Notes: a model not told the origin generated them from the sequence alone. Counted from the first letter of the stretch, positions 9,553 through 19,263 are shown. The stretch is 64,000 nt of DNA from Bin5 sp022821545 (GCA_963664085.2 CAXXLO010000002.1:3348001-3412000); one strand, 5' to 3'. Numbers and translations are program-made.

Positions 9553-11223
9553 CTACTGCGGTTCAATCGGCCAGTTGCGGATAAGCCACTCGATCTGATG
9601 TTCAGGCGGCGGGGGCCAGAGAAGGTAAACGTCAACCCACCGGCTCCACAGCACGAGATTATGGTCGTCATAACCCAGATCTATGCGCCGGAACTGAATA
9701 TTGCCGCCTGTATCCAGCGCGTCCCCGTATCCATATCCCGGAACGTAGACCTTGGTGTGCAACGGAATGATCCTCGGGTCCACCGCCACGACCCCTTTTC
9801 GCATCCGGTCCCCCGTTCGCGTGAACCCGTACCAAGGTACGCTCGTCGAGACGCCGGCGGTTGAGGCGCTGTAACTGGTCGCCCTCATTCTGATTTTCCG
9901 CCAGTACGTCATCTCCTGCCCGTCTTCGGCAATAAAGGTCTTCGGTTCGATTTGCTGGCCGTACACTCTCACCCTGTTCCGCGGCTCTTGGGCGACCCAC
10001 GCGTCTTCAAGCTCGCGTTCGACCATCTGGCCGTCCCGAAGAAGGACCCGGAATCGTCGCCGTGTGATGCCCTCAGCACCCGGTCGATCGATGATCGTGT
10101 CGATGGGAAGGTCCCGGTCACCCACCCACTCGGTCCCGAATGGCGCGATCGCTTCCTCGACTTCGATCTCCTCACGCACGCGCACAATCTGGATTTGCAT
10201 GTCAGGGTACAGGCCGGCGTCCAGGGGCGGCGATACTTCGTCGAGGCCGGTGAGGCCAACGCCAATCTCCGTGAGCACGTCTCCCACGTTCTCGCTCTGC
10301 GTACGCGTCTTGTAGAGCACGCCATCCGCCAACAGACTGACCGGTGTGCTGCGCTGGATGAACACGCGCAGCCCTGTGCTGACGCGGCTGCCCAGGCCCG
10401 GCTGGACTACATCACCAAGGTAGATCGTGATCTGCGCATCACGAAGCGCTTCGCCCACAGTCTCGGCCAGCGTGTGTATCGTAATGGGTACTGCGCCTTC
10501 GTAAACAGTCAGCCGGACCGAGCGATTAATCTCAATGAGGAGCGGTACTTTCTCAACCTGTTCCCAGTTTGGGCCGCCCGATAGCCGCGAATCGCTTATT
10601 CGACCTGGCCCCATCGGAATCGTGTCATCCCAACCAATTGCCGTCCCGTAAACCAGCGCCTGGTCGCGCGGGCTAAAGGGAATCCCCGCGTCGTCCATCA
10701 GATCGGCGGGTGTCCTCGCCCAACTCGAAGCCTGGGTCTCCCGGCCGTCCGCCAGGATCCTGAAAGGCTGGGGCCGCTCTATGGACAGCCGCAGTCCATC
10801 AGTGATTCTTGTGTTCAGATTGTGGGAAATCCGCAGTCCTTCTCGGGGCGCCGCCAGGGCCGGGCCAACGCCCGGTGCGGCTGAGGCAACATTGACCTGG
10901 ACGTGCGTCTCCGTCATACGTACGGAGTCGCGAGTGTCTGCGGCCAACACTTCTTCATCAACAGCCTCCCGTCCCAGTAACAGGCCGACGTCGGTCAGCA
11001 AATCACCCACAACTCGCCTGTGGGTCTGCACCGAACTGGTGACTCCGTCCACTTCGATTTCGACTGTGCTTGCCGTCAAATTCCAGAGCAACCAGAGTCC
11101 GGCTATCGCAGCCGTCAACGCTGACAACTGTACCAGAATCCGAATTCGCGGGCTCGATTGCCGCCTCAGTGGGGGTTCGGCGACAGCAACCTTCGCCTTT
11201 ATCGGTTGGGTGGCAGTAGCCAT
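9553..11223 (-). CDS. YabE-like cell-wall protein (DUF348 repeats, G5, 3D domain)
   Basis: 556 residues. A single membrane anchor at about 27-51 is followed by several DUF348-type repeats (about 55-345; for example VSLLADGVLYKTRTQSENVGDVL), a G5-like region (about 350-425) and a C-terminal 3D domain (about 450-535) that keeps the aspartates of VDPRIIPL, DTGG and RIDL. The 3D fold is shared with MltA/RpfB/YabE-type peptidoglycan lytic enzymes, so extracytoplasmic wall remodelling is the likely role. There is no LysM or separate transglycosylase domain. The gene is monocistronic: it is followed by a terminator and preceded by 292 bp of non-coding sequence. No clear ribosome site precedes the ATG at 11223. 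Confidence 0.86.
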   Translation of the reverse strand: MATATQPIKAKVAVAEPPLRRQSSPRIRILVQLSALTAAIAGLWLLWNLTASTVEIEVDGVTSSVQTHRRVVGDLLTDVGLLLGREAVDEEVLAADTRDSVRMTETHVQVNVASAAPGVGPALAAPREGLRISHNLNTRITDGLRLSIERPQPFRILADGRETQASSWARTPADLMDDAGIPFSPRDQALVYGTAIGWDDTIPMGPGRISDSRLSGGPNWEQVEKVPLLIEINRSVRLTVYEGAVPITIHTLAETVGEALRDAQITIYLGDVVQPGLGSRVSTGLRVFIQRSTPVSLLADGVLYKTRTQSENVGDVLTEIGVGLTGLDEVSPPLDAGLYPDMQIQIVRVREEIEVEEAIAPFGTEWVGDRDLPIDTIIDRPGAEGITRRRFRVLLRDGQMVERELEDAWVAQEPRNRVRVYGQQIEPKTFIAEDGQEMTYWRKIRMRATSYSASTAGVSTSVPWYGFTRTGDRMRKGVVAVDPRIIPLHTKVYVPGYGYGDALDTGGNIQFRRIDLGYDDHNLVLWSRWVDVYLLWPPPPEHQIEWLIRNWPIEPQ

Positions 11224-11515
11224 GGCAACATTTTATCCATAAATTAGCGTGATCAAAATATCGTAACGTCCCGTTGGCGGATAAGACACAAATGCTGCCT
11301 GAAATGTTCCCTCAAATGGAAATTGGACAGTTTTCGCTGCCCCGGCCAGTACCGGCGACCGGCGCGCGCGTATTTCTTGCCTGTTCCGGACGAGAACTCG
11401 ATGGTAGGGGAGTATCGCAGGATTCGAGTCCGGTCCCGCCGAAAAACCAGCATATCCTTCTTTGGACTGTGTTTGCTCAGGGAGAGGAGTTTTCCGAAGT
11501 AACGATTTCGTTAAG

Positions 11516-12997
11516 TCACGCCAGCCAGTTCATCTCCTTCAGCATTGGCCAGCGATAGCGCTCTTCCGGGCCCGTGTTACGCGCCCAGGCCGTTAGAAGC
11601 GGCTCGTCGGCCCTCTTCTGCGCCATCTTCCGCCGCACCTGCTCCGGGTCCCAGTCCCGCAGGACCTCGTTGCGCAATTCCTGTACGATCGTCAGGCAAC
11701 CTGGGTCTTCCGAACGGTCGACCAGTTCTTCCGGGTCTTCTTGCAGGTTGAAGAGCTGAGGCGGCATTTCGTGATAATGGATGTACTTCCACTCTTCACG
11801 CCGCAACATGCGCTGGTAAGCTCCCTCCGGCGGACCGAACTTGTCTGTGCAGTACTCGGAGAAGGCCAGGTCCTCCCACGCGGCAGTCTCGCTCCCCCCA
11901 TCGATTTGGGAGAGAAAACTGCGGCCGGCCGCGTTGGGCAGCGCCGGCGCCCGCATCGCGTCCAACATGGTCGCAGCTACATCAACCGCGCTGACGACCC
12001 GCTCGCAGCGTTGTTGCGGCGGAATCCGGCCGGCCCAGCTCATTATCAGGGGAACGCGCACAGATTCCTCGTAGAATACATGCTTCCAGAACAGGCCGTG
12101 TTCGCCCTGCATGTCTCCATGGTCGGACGTGTAAATGATCAGTGTATTGTCGTCAAGCCCGTTTTTCTTCAGTGCATCAAGGATCTGACCGACCATGGCG
12201 TCCGTGCGGTACACGAGGCCAGCGTAAGCGGCGCGCGCCCTCCGAACCTCAATTTCGTCCATTACCTTGATGCCAGTGGACTCCCGCCACCATCGCAGGA
12301 AGGGATGCTGCTCGTCCAGCGGCGGCGCCGACTTGACGGGCGGCAGCATCGAGTCCGCGTAGCGGATGTAGTCCTCCTGACGGGCAACATAGGGCGGGTG
12401 CGGAAGCATGAGCCCAACCGAAAGGCTGAAGGGCTCCTTCAATAGGCCGGCTCGCTTCTGCACGCCCAGCCTGTCCAGGCGACTGATTGTCACCGCCGTA
12501 ACGTCCTCGTCATGTACCTGGTAGGCACTTTGGCCGGGGCCGGAGCGCGTGAGACTGAGATGGTGCGGGCCCGCAGTGACACTCAGAATGCCGCGATCGG
12601 GGCCCGGGTTGCCGGGATGGTTGGCGCCGTGATCGCCGACAAAACGCGCGGCATACCCGTGAAGCTGGTCCAGACCAACCGAGTGCATACGGCCGACCAG
12701 CTCCGGCTGATATCCCGCCGCGCCCATCGCGTGAGCAATCGTGGGTATCCTGGAGTCGAGGCCGTGTTCATTTGTCCAGACCTCGTTCTGATAGGGATGA
12801 CGCCCGCTGAGCATCGACATTCGGGAAGGAACGCAAATCGGCGAACAACAGTAGGCGTTGTCGAAAACCACACCGCTGGCCGCGAGTCGGTCAAGGTTCG
12901 GCGTCTCAACCAGATCGTTACCGTAACAGCCGGTCACGTGCGGACTATGCTGGTCAGAGTGAATGTAAAGAAGATTGGGGCCGCTTGTCTCGTTCAT
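11516..12997 (-). CDS. Type I sulfatase (arylsulfatase A-like)
   Basis: 493 residues. The alkaline-phosphatase-superfamily sulfatase core starts at residue 8 (PNLLYIHSDQHSPHVTGCYG, an early metal-binding Asp). Cys55 in CVPSRMSMLSGR fits the C-x-P-S-R signature that is oxidised to formylglycine. The metal-binding segment IIYTSDHGDMQGEHG lies near residues 285-300. No signal peptide is present, so it is either cytoplasmic or exported by an unrecognised route. The start has GGAG 6 nt upstream. It is transcribed away from a second sulfatase at 13299. The sulfate ester substrate is not predictable, and no formylglycine-generating enzyme is encoded in the window. Confidence 0.92.
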   Translation of the reverse strand: MNETSGPNLLYIHSDQHSPHVTGCYGNDLVETPNLDRLAASGVVFDNAYCCSPICVPSRMSMLSGRHPYQNEVWTNEHGLDSRIPTIAHAMGAAGYQPELVGRMHSVGLDQLHGYAARFVGDHGANHPGNPGPDRGILSVTAGPHHLSLTRSGPGQSAYQVHDEDVTAVTISRLDRLGVQKRAGLLKEPFSLSVGLMLPHPPYVARQEDYIRYADSMLPPVKSAPPLDEQHPFLRWWRESTGIKVMDEIEVRRARAAYAGLVYRTDAMVGQILDALKKNGLDDNTLIIYTSDHGDMQGEHGLFWKHVFYEESVRVPLIMSWAGRIPPQQRCERVVSAVDVAATMLDAMRAPALPNAAGRSFLSQIDGGSETAAWEDLAFSEYCTDKFGPPEGAYQRMLRREEWKYIHYHEMPPQLFNLQEDPEELVDRSEDPGCLTIVQELRNEVLRDWDPEQVRRKMAQKRADEPLLTAWARNTGPEERYRWPMLKEMNWLA

Positions 12998-13298
12998 ATC
13001 GTTCTCCGCTGTAGATATTCAATAGTCTTGGGTTAAATCGCCGCCGCCAGGACTGGCTTTCCTGCCCGCTGAATTCAAACTTGCCGGCGCCCGCTCCGAT
13101 CAGTCCAACTCCCGTTTTCAGCAACACCGGCCAACTGTTTTCAGCTTCAGCCGCGGGAAGGGTAGCAAATGCGGCCAAGAGTGGCAAATGTATCGAAAGT
13201 TCAACTATGGCGGTCCCGTTCCTTTGTTTGTAGGTACTGTTTCACATTATAATCCTCCGAAGCGCGGTGACTACACTCATCATCAATACCAACTTCAC
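12998..13298. other. Divergent intergenic region between two sulfatase genes
   Basis: This ~300-bp spacer holds the divergent 5' ends of the sulfatase genes at 12997 (minus) and 13299 (plus). The plus-strand promoter within it is listed separately. The minus-strand gene has a GGAG ribosome site, but no convincing promoter was found for it. The plus-strand reading frame extends back to 13188, but that start would lie upstream of the promoter and is therefore not used. Confidence 0.5.
13224..13253 (+). promoter_or_regulatory. Sigma-70-type promoter for the 13299 sulfatase operon
   Basis: TTGTTT at 13224-13229 and a perfect TATAAT at 13248-13253 are separated by 18 nt. The predicted transcript would start near 13260, about 40 nt ahead of the ATG at 13299. 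The -35 is weak (TTG only). Confidence 0.6.
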
Positions 13299-14753
13299 AT
13301 GGACCGTCCCCACATTTTGCTGATAACAACCGACCAGCAGCGCTATGACGCCGCGGGCGACGCCGCGCCGTCGTTCATGCGCACGCCCCACTTCAATCAC
13401 CTGACAAGGGAGGGGGTCAACTTCACCTCCGCCTATGGAGATTGCCCGGTCTGTGTACCCTCGCGCATGTCGATCATGACCGGGAAATACGTTACGAACC
13501 ACGGAATGACAGGCAACGGGCCATCTTCGCGCGCCATCCCCGACGCCCGCAACACACTGCCCACCTGCATGAGCGAACTGGGCTACCAGACTGCCGCTAT
13601 CGGCAAAATGCACTTCACGCCCCAGCGCGCCCGCCACGGTTTCCAGGAAATGATCCTCCCCGAGGACTACTACCGTCACATGGCGCGCCGCGGATACGAC
13701 GTCCAGCCCATGCGCCACGGCCTCGGCCAAAATGAGCTCTACCCCGGCATGGCCACCGTGCCCGAAGCGCTGACCCTTACCTCCTGGACCGCCGAGCAGT
13801 GCGTAGAGTACATCCGCGAACGCCGCGACCCCACCATGCCGTTCTTCCTCTGGTGCTCCTTTTCCAAGCCCCATCCCCCGATCGATCCGCCGGAGCCCTA
13901 CTATTCCATGTATCGCAACTGTGACATTCCGCGGCCTGTATACGGCGACTGGAGTGAAGGCGAGGAAGTTCCCTACGCATTTCGCCTCATGCGGGAAAAA
14001 CAGTCCTTTGACCTGACGCCGCCGGAAATCATCCGCGAGGCACGCGCCGCCTACTACGGTGTCATCACCCAGATCGACTACAACATGGGTCGGGTTTTCG
14101 CCGCGCTCCAGGACATGGGCATCTTCGACGATACCCTCATCATCTACACATCGGATCATGGCGAGTACCTTGGAGACCATCACGCCGGCGGCAAGGGTTT
14201 CTTTCACGAACCGTCGGCGCACGTGCCGTTTGCCTTGAGGATGCCGCAAGGCTGGGACAACCGCCGGCACGGAACGCGCAACCAATCTCTGGTTACTCTC
14301 GCCGACATTTTGCCGACAGTCGTGAAAGCTGCGGGCGGCGCGCCGCCGGACGACGTCGACGGCCTCGATCTTGTCGCCTTGGCCCGGGGGGAGATCCAAC
14401 CGCGGCCCTTCCTTGAATCGGCGCTCGGAGGCCCGAGCAGGCCCGGCAACTACGCCATCACCGACGGCCGCTGGAAATACATCTGGTTCCCAGTAGGCGG
14501 CAGCGAGCAACTCTTCGATTTGGAAAACGATCCGCAAGAACTGTGCAATCTTTCAGGTGCAGGGGAGTCCTCACCCCATCTCGAACGACTGCGAAACGAG
14601 CTTATCGGCCGTCATCAGGCCAGAGGGTCCGCAGCGGTCCGGGACGGCGCCTGGGTTACGCTCTCCGTGCCGCTAGAAACCGAAGCAGACCGCCGCAATA
14701 TGAGCTGGCCAGGCTATCACACAGAGTTTTATCATATCGATGTACGCCACTAA
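13299..14753 (+). CDS. Type I sulfatase
   Basis: 484 residues from the ATG at 13299, chosen because a promoter-like TATAAT ends at 13253 and the protein then begins as sulfatases do (MDRPHILLITTDQQRYD, with the metal Asp12). Cys52 in CVPSRMSIMTGK is the formylglycine precursor. Further core motifs are IGKMHFTP and LIIYTSDHGEYLGDHHAGGKG. The C-terminal part (WKYIWFPVGGSEQLFDLEND) is the usual sulfatase subdomain. No signal peptide and no clear Shine-Dalgarno are seen. The next gene, an ABC binding protein, starts 75 bp downstream, so they may form one transcript in which a desulfated product is the importer's ligand; this is inference. Confidence 0.92.
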   Translation: MDRPHILLITTDQQRYDAAGDAAPSFMRTPHFNHLTREGVNFTSAYGDCPVCVPSRMSIMTGKYVTNHGMTGNGPSSRAIPDARNTLPTCMSELGYQTAAIGKMHFTPQRARHGFQEMILPEDYYRHMARRGYDVQPMRHGLGQNELYPGMATVPEALTLTSWTAEQCVEYIRERRDPTMPFFLWCSFSKPHPPIDPPEPYYSMYRNCDIPRPVYGDWSEGEEVPYAFRLMREKQSFDLTPPEIIREARAAYYGVITQIDYNMGRVFAALQDMGIFDDTLIIYTSDHGEYLGDHHAGGKGFFHEPSAHVPFALRMPQGWDNRRHGTRNQSLVTLADILPTVVKAAGGAPPDDVDGLDLVALARGEIQPRPFLESALGGPSRPGNYAITDGRWKYIWFPVGGSEQLFDLENDPQELCNLSGAGESSPHLERLRNELIGRHQARGSAAVRDGAWVTLSVPLETEADRRNMSWPGYHTEFYHIDVRH

Positions 14754-14828
14754 AAGGCACGTTCCGGGCGGAGCCTCGGGATTCCAAATCCGCCTGGACT
14801 ACCCACCAAACAGCAAAGGAGTTCTCTG

Positions 14829-16919
14829 ATGTTCCGAACACGAACCAGCCGAATGAGCCGCGTCGCCGGGGCCCTATGGGTCCTGCTGCTGGCGCTTGCT
14901 CTGGTCCTGTCGGCCTGCGGCGGCGGGGCGGAGCCTGCTGCCGAAGAGCCGGCCGCAGCAGAAGAAGAGGCCGCGCAGGAGAGCGATGAAGGCGCAGACG
15001 ACGCCATGATGTCGGGCAAAGAAGCGCCCCAACTCGCTGAGATGGTCGCCGCAGGCGATCTGCCCCCCCTTGAAGAACGCATTCCCATCGATCCGCTGGT
15101 CATCGATCTGCCCTGGATCGAAGTCGGGAAATACGGAGGCACGCTGAGGCGCACCACCACCCGCAGCAATCTTCAGGACACCGCCAGCTACATGTACGGC
15201 CACTCTCCCCTGCACTGGGAAGAGGGCGGTACCGCCGTCGGTCCGGGACTGGCCAAAGCGTGGGAGATCAACGCCGACGCCACAGAGTGGACCTTTTTCT
15301 TCCGCGAAGGGACCAAGTGGTCCGACGGACATCCCTTTACTGTCGATGACGTTCTCTTCTGGTGGGAGGATATGGCTGCCAACCCGGACCATCCGATGGC
15401 AATGCCTGCTTGGACGCTCGTAGGCGGCCAGCCGATGACCGCCGAGAAAGTCGACGACTATACGATTCGCTTCATATTTGCTGCGTCAGCACCGCTGGTC
15501 GATATCGAACTGGCAGCCTTTGTCAACGGCGGAATCTCAGGCAACTTCGGTCCCTATCCGCGCCATTACCTGGAGCAGTTCCATCCCGAATACTCAGATG
15601 CCGCAGACTACGAGGAGTTTACCGAGAAACAGGACTGGTGGAATAACCCGGACAGGCCCGTCCTGAATGCCTGGATGCCGATACTGCTTGAGCCTGGCAA
15701 CCGCATGCTTCTCGAGCGCAATCCCTACTACTACGCCGTCGATACCGCCGGCAACCAGTTGCCCTACATCGACAGTATGGAAGTGATCTTCTCCGAAAAC
15801 GCCGAAGTCCTGAAGTTGCGTATCTTCAACGGCGACGTGAACTTCCACGCCCACCCCCATCTATCGCTTCGCGACCTGGCGGTCCTTAAGGAAAATGAGT
15901 CCAAAGGCGACTATCGCGTTCTTCTTTGGGATAATGGAGCCGGCGGCGCGCCGGCATGGGGCGTAAACTGGAACAATCCCGACGACGCCAAGCGCGCGGT
16001 CGTGCGCACAATCCAGTACCGGCGCGCACTGTCCCACGCCATGGACCGCGAGAGAATTCGCAAAATCACGTTCTTAGGCTTGGGAGAGGCCGCCAGCACT
16101 GGAACAATGTCACCCAACTCCGGTCAGTTTAACCGCACGGAAAGGGGCCAGGAGATGCTGGTTGCCTGGCGCGATTCCGCCGTAACATACGATCCGGATC
16201 TGGCCGCCAGCCTGCTCGACGAGATTGACGTGACCGACCAGGACGGGGACGGTTTCCGCGATCTTCCCGACGGCTCCCCGCTGGAAGTGCGCATCGACTT
16301 TCCGGCCGGCAATACGGCCTTCATTGAGACTGCCGAACTGATGGTTGAGGACTGGAAGGCAATCGGCCTCAACGCATTCGTAAACTCCATTCCGGGTTCC
16401 CAGTTAGGTGTCATGACGACCAGCGCCACCTACGACATTCGCCTCTACGGCGGCGGCGCGCCGGACGGACCGGACCTGCTCACCTATCCTGCCTGGCTGG
16501 TTTCGTACGGTAGCGGCGGACGCTGGGCTCCATTGTACGGAGCTTGGATGGCGGCGGAAGGCACGCCCAAAGAGGGGACCGAATTGGACCTCGATCCGCG
16601 CGATCGCACGCCTCCGCGTGAGGAGATTCCTGTCGACGATCCCATGTACCGCATGTGGGAACTGTACAAGCAGGCGATTGCCGAGCCCGACGAAGACAAG
16701 CGCGACGAGCTTACCTTCCAGATCATCCAGATCCACATCGACGAAGGTCCCTTCCTGTTGGGCGGCATCGCCGATCCACCCAACATCATTGTGGCGGGCA
16801 ACCAGTTTCTGAACGTACCTACTCGCGATGATCTTCCGCTGGGTGGTTGGCACGGCCCGGGCGTACTCGGTATGCCGGGCGCCATGACCTATCCGGAAGT
16901 TTACTTCGTCGCCGAATAG
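14829..16919 (+). CDS. ABC transporter substrate-binding lipoprotein, family 5 (oligopeptide/nickel type)
   Basis: 696 residues. A Sec lipoprotein signal ends in the lipobox LSAC (lipidated Cys30), followed by an acidic Ala/Glu linker to about residue 60. The SBP_bac_5 core begins around KYGGTLRRTTT and contains the family-typical segment WTFFFREGTKWSDGHPFTVDDV. It is longer than the E. coli DppA/OppA proteins (about 540 residues), as in other large family-5 proteins that pair with the extended DppC type seen two genes later. AAAGGAG lies 7 nt before the ATG. It captures ligand outside the membrane for the permeases at 17144 and 18130. The ligand is unknown; family 5 includes sugar as well as peptide binders. 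Confidence 0.93.
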   Translation: MFRTRTSRMSRVAGALWVLLLALALVLSACGGGAEPAAEEPAAAEEEAAQESDEGADDAMMSGKEAPQLAEMVAAGDLPPLEERIPIDPLVIDLPWIEVGKYGGTLRRTTTRSNLQDTASYMYGHSPLHWEEGGTAVGPGLAKAWEINADATEWTFFFREGTKWSDGHPFTVDDVLFWWEDMAANPDHPMAMPAWTLVGGQPMTAEKVDDYTIRFIFAASAPLVDIELAAFVNGGISGNFGPYPRHYLEQFHPEYSDAADYEEFTEKQDWWNNPDRPVLNAWMPILLEPGNRMLLERNPYYYAVDTAGNQLPYIDSMEVIFSENAEVLKLRIFNGDVNFHAHPHLSLRDLAVLKENESKGDYRVLLWDNGAGGAPAWGVNWNNPDDAKRAVVRTIQYRRALSHAMDRERIRKITFLGLGEAASTGTMSPNSGQFNRTERGQEMLVAWRDSAVTYDPDLAASLLDEIDVTDQDGDGFRDLPDGSPLEVRIDFPAGNTAFIETAELMVEDWKAIGLNAFVNSIPGSQLGVMTTSATYDIRLYGGGAPDGPDLLTYPAWLVSYGSGGRWAPLYGAWMAAEGTPKEGTELDLDPRDRTPPREEIPVDDPMYRMWELYKQAIAEPDEDKRDELTFQIIQIHIDEGPFLLGGIADPPNIIVAGNQFLNVPTRDDLPLGGWHGPGVLGMPGAMTYPEVYFVAE

Positions 16920-16940
16920 GAAAGGACCCTTTCCGTTTTT
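16919..16940 (+). terminator. Short terminator-like hairpin overlapping the binding-protein stop codon
   Basis: The sequence forms a 6-bp stem (GGAAAG/CTTTCC, loop GACC) at 16919-16934, followed by GTTTTTC. The stem is short, so it may be a partial terminator that lowers permease expression relative to the binding protein. Confidence 0.4.
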
Positions 16941-16990
16941 CTGTCCCTCTGCACGCGCAGCGGTCGAAACTGTGAGCGGGTGAAGGGAAA

Positions 16991-17025
16991 GGGAGAGAGG
17001 CGGCGTTTCAACGCTCCTCTCTCCC
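16991..17025 (+). promoter_or_regulatory. Intercistronic hairpin between binding protein and first permease
   Basis: GGGAGAGAGG (16991-17000) pairs perfectly with CCTCTCTCCC (17016-17025); an inner GCG/CGC pair closes a TTTCAA loop. No T-run follows, which favours a processing or mRNA-stabilising element. Similar hairpins follow the other three binding-protein genes in this window. Confidence 0.6.
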
Positions 17026-17143
17026 TCATACTTTCAATCTGTCGCCCATTCGAGTGACTGGGAGAACGCGTGCAATTCTCCCCTTTACCTGTATACTGTG
17101 ATCGTGTAGAAACACAGAGCAAGCTGCCCGTTGGAGGCCGCCC

Positions 17144-18127
17144 TTGCAAGGATTTATCGTCCCTCGCTTTCTCTATATGCTCGTCACGATGTTCTTCGTC
17201 TCCATCGTGGGATTCGTGATCATCAACCTGCCGCCCGGCTCCTACCTGGATGTCTATCGCGAACAGCTGGAAGCCCAGGGTACGACAACCACTGCAAGCC
17301 AGCTGGAAACCATCGTGAATCAGTACGGCCTGGATCAGCCGATCTACGTGCAGTACTGGAAGTGGGTTTCCGGCTTTGTCCAGGGAGACTTTGGCCGGTC
17401 CTTCGCCTACAATAAGGACGTTAGCGAGTTGATCTGGGAACGGCTGATCCTGACAATGCTGATCTCAATCACAACCCTCATTGTGACCTGGCTGATCGCG
17501 GTCCCCATCGGCATCTATTCGGCCACCCATCAGTACCAGGCCAGCGATCACTTCTTCACAACCGTCGGCATGATCGGTCTCTCAATCCCAAACTTCCTCC
17601 TGGCGCTCATCTTCATGGTTATCGCAGCCATGGTCTTCGATCAATCCGTAGGAGGACTTTTCTCGCCGGAGTACCAGGACGCCCCTTGGAACTTAGCCAA
17701 GCTGTGGGACCTCTTGAAACACCTGTGGATCCCCGTCCTGGTGGTCGGAACCTCCGGCACTGCCGGACTGATCCGGATGATGCGCGGAAACCTTCTTGAT
17801 GTTCTCAAAATCGCCTACATCACTTCCGCGCGCGCTAAGGGTCTCCCCGAACGCCGTGTCATCCTCGTCCACGCAGTGCGAAACGCCATCCATCCTCTTA
17901 TAATGATTCTCGGAACCAGCCTACCGCAAATCATCTCGGGCGCCACCATCGTGTCGATGGTGCTGAGCCTGCCCACTACAGGACCGCTCTACTTCACTGC
18001 CCTTCTCGAACAGGACATGTACCTGGCCGGCACCTTCCTCGTTTTTCTGGCAGGTCTCCTGGTTATCGGCAACTTTCTGGCCGATATCCTGCTCGTCTGG
18101 GTCGATCCCCGCATCCGCTATACTTGA
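17144..18127 (+). CDS. ABC transporter permease, DppB/OppB type
   Basis: 327 residues, six membrane helices. The first helix spans about residues 9-30, followed by the extracytoplasmic loop with the family pattern GLDQPIYVQYWKWVSGFVQGDFGRSF. The cytoplasmic EAA-type loop ARAKGLPERRVILVHAVRNA near residues 230-250 is the docking site for the ATPase. The start is TTG at 17144, supported by a strong GGAGG 6 nt upstream; no ATG lies at a comparable place. Its stop overlaps the region of the next permease's start. No ATPase gene is present nearby. Confidence 0.92.
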   Translation: MQGFIVPRFLYMLVTMFFVSIVGFVIINLPPGSYLDVYREQLEAQGTTTTASQLETIVNQYGLDQPIYVQYWKWVSGFVQGDFGRSFAYNKDVSELIWERLILTMLISITTLIVTWLIAVPIGIYSATHQYQASDHFFTTVGMIGLSIPNFLLALIFMVIAAMVFDQSVGGLFSPEYQDAPWNLAKLWDLLKHLWIPVLVVGTSGTAGLIRMMRGNLLDVLKIAYITSARAKGLPERRVILVHAVRNAIHPLIMILGTSLPQIISGATIVSMVLSLPTTGPLYFTALLEQDMYLAGTFLVFLAGLLVIGNFLADILLVWVDPRIRYT

Positions 18128-18129
18128 CC

Positions 18130-19263
18130 ATGGCGACCAGCGCTCCAACCATCAATCTAATAGCCGGTGAAGAGGCCCGTCAGACGGCGGCCCTTTCGCC
18201 TGCCCGGCTGATCGGCCGCCGCTTTCTTCGCAACAAGCTTGCAATCGGCGGCGGCGTCCTCCTCCTCCTCCTCTACGCCTCCGCCCTCCTTGCGGACTTC
18301 ATCGCCCCCATCCCCTATACCGAAGTCCACGAAGACTATGTATTTGTGCCTCCCCAGCTACCCCGCTTTCGCGACGAGCAAGGAATTTTCCACCTTCGCC
18401 CCTTTGTCTACGGCCTGGACAGCGCACTCGACATGGACACCTTTCGCTTTGTATATAGCGAGATTCATGAGGCGAAGTATCCGATAAAGTTCTTTGTGGA
18501 GGGATACGAATACAAACTCTTTGGTCTCATTCCGCTTAACCGACACCTCTACGGGGTCGATGCCCCCGGTGTATTCTATCTGTTGGGCAGCGATGATCTG
18601 GGCCACGATATGGTAGCTCGCGTTTTCATGGGAGCAAGGATATCCTTGACAATCGGGCTGGTCGGCGTCGTATTGACCATCATTTTCGGCGCCACGCTGG
18701 GCACAGTCTCAGGCTTTTATGGGGGCGGCCTGGATACGATGATCCAGCGCGTCATCGAATTCCTTATGTCATTTCCCGCCATCCCACTGTGGGCGGCGCT
18801 GGCCGCTGCCATGCCGCCAAACTGGTCCCCGCTGCAGCGCTTTTTCGCCATCTCCGTCATCCTCTCCCTGATCGAGTGGACCGGCCTGGCGCGGCAGGTC
18901 CGCGCCAAGGTGCTCTCATTCCGTGAGATGGAATACACGCTTGCTGCCAGAGCCGCCGGCGCCTCCGACGCCCGCATCATCTTTCGCCACATGCTGCCCA
19001 ACGCCTTCAGCCACATCATCGTCGTCGCCACCCTCGCCATTCCTGGCATGATTCTCGCCGAAACGGCCCTCAGCTTTCTCGGCCTCGGCATCCAACCGCC
19101 GCAGACCAGTTGGGGCGCCCTCCTCAAGCAAGCCCAGTTGGTGAGCGTCCTCCTGCAGCAGCCGTGGCTCCTGATCCCCGCTTTCTTCGTCATAGCCGCC
19201 GTCCTCACCTTTAACTTTGTCGGCGACGGCCTGCGTGACGCCGTAGATCCGTATTCCCTGTGA
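18130..19263 (+). CDS. ABC transporter permease, DppC/OppC type (extended)
   Basis: 377 residues from the ATG at 18130, two bases after the DppB stop (a TTG at 18124 is the alternative). An OppC-type N-terminal cytoplasmic stretch and helix (about 36-55) precede an unusually long extracytoplasmic segment of about 90 residues before LGSDDLGHDMVARVFMGAR. The EAA loop is LAARAAGASDARIIFRHMLP. E. coli DppC is about 300 residues, so the extra length is this periplasmic insert, matching the oversized binding protein. It forms the heterodimeric channel with the preceding gene. Three sugar-dehydrogenase lipoprotein genes follow on the same strand. Confidence 0.92.
   Translation: MATSAPTINLIAGEEARQTAALSPARLIGRRFLRNKLAIGGGVLLLLLYASALLADFIAPIPYTEVHEDYVFVPPQLPRFRDEQGIFHLRPFVYGLDSALDMDTFRFVYSEIHEAKYPIKFFVEGYEYKLFGLIPLNRHLYGVDAPGVFYLLGSDDLGHDMVARVFMGARISLTIGLVGVVLTIIFGATLGTVSGFYGGGLDTMIQRVIEFLMSFPAIPLWAALAAAMPPNWSPLQRFFAISVILSLIEWTGLARQVRAKVLSFREMEYTLAARAAGASDARIIFRHMLPNAFSHIIVVATLAIPGMILAETALSFLGLGIQPPQTSWGALLKQAQLVSVLLQQPWLLIPAFFVIAAVLTFNFVGDGLRDAVDPYSL

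Noticed and set aside
13188..13298. Upstream extension of the 13299 sulfatase
   Set aside because: The extension lies across the promoter-like TATAAT and adds residues that no sulfatase needs; the internal ATG gives the normal N-terminus.
13242..14537. A 431-codon open frame on the minus strand inside the 13299 sulfatase
   Set aside because: Antisense to a sulfatase with all its motifs; no independent support.
16919..16940. Full transcription terminator after the 14829 binding protein
   Set aside because: The stem is only 6 bp and the permease genes downstream have no promoter of their own that could be recognised, so complete termination is unlikely; it is kept only as a weak, partial terminator.
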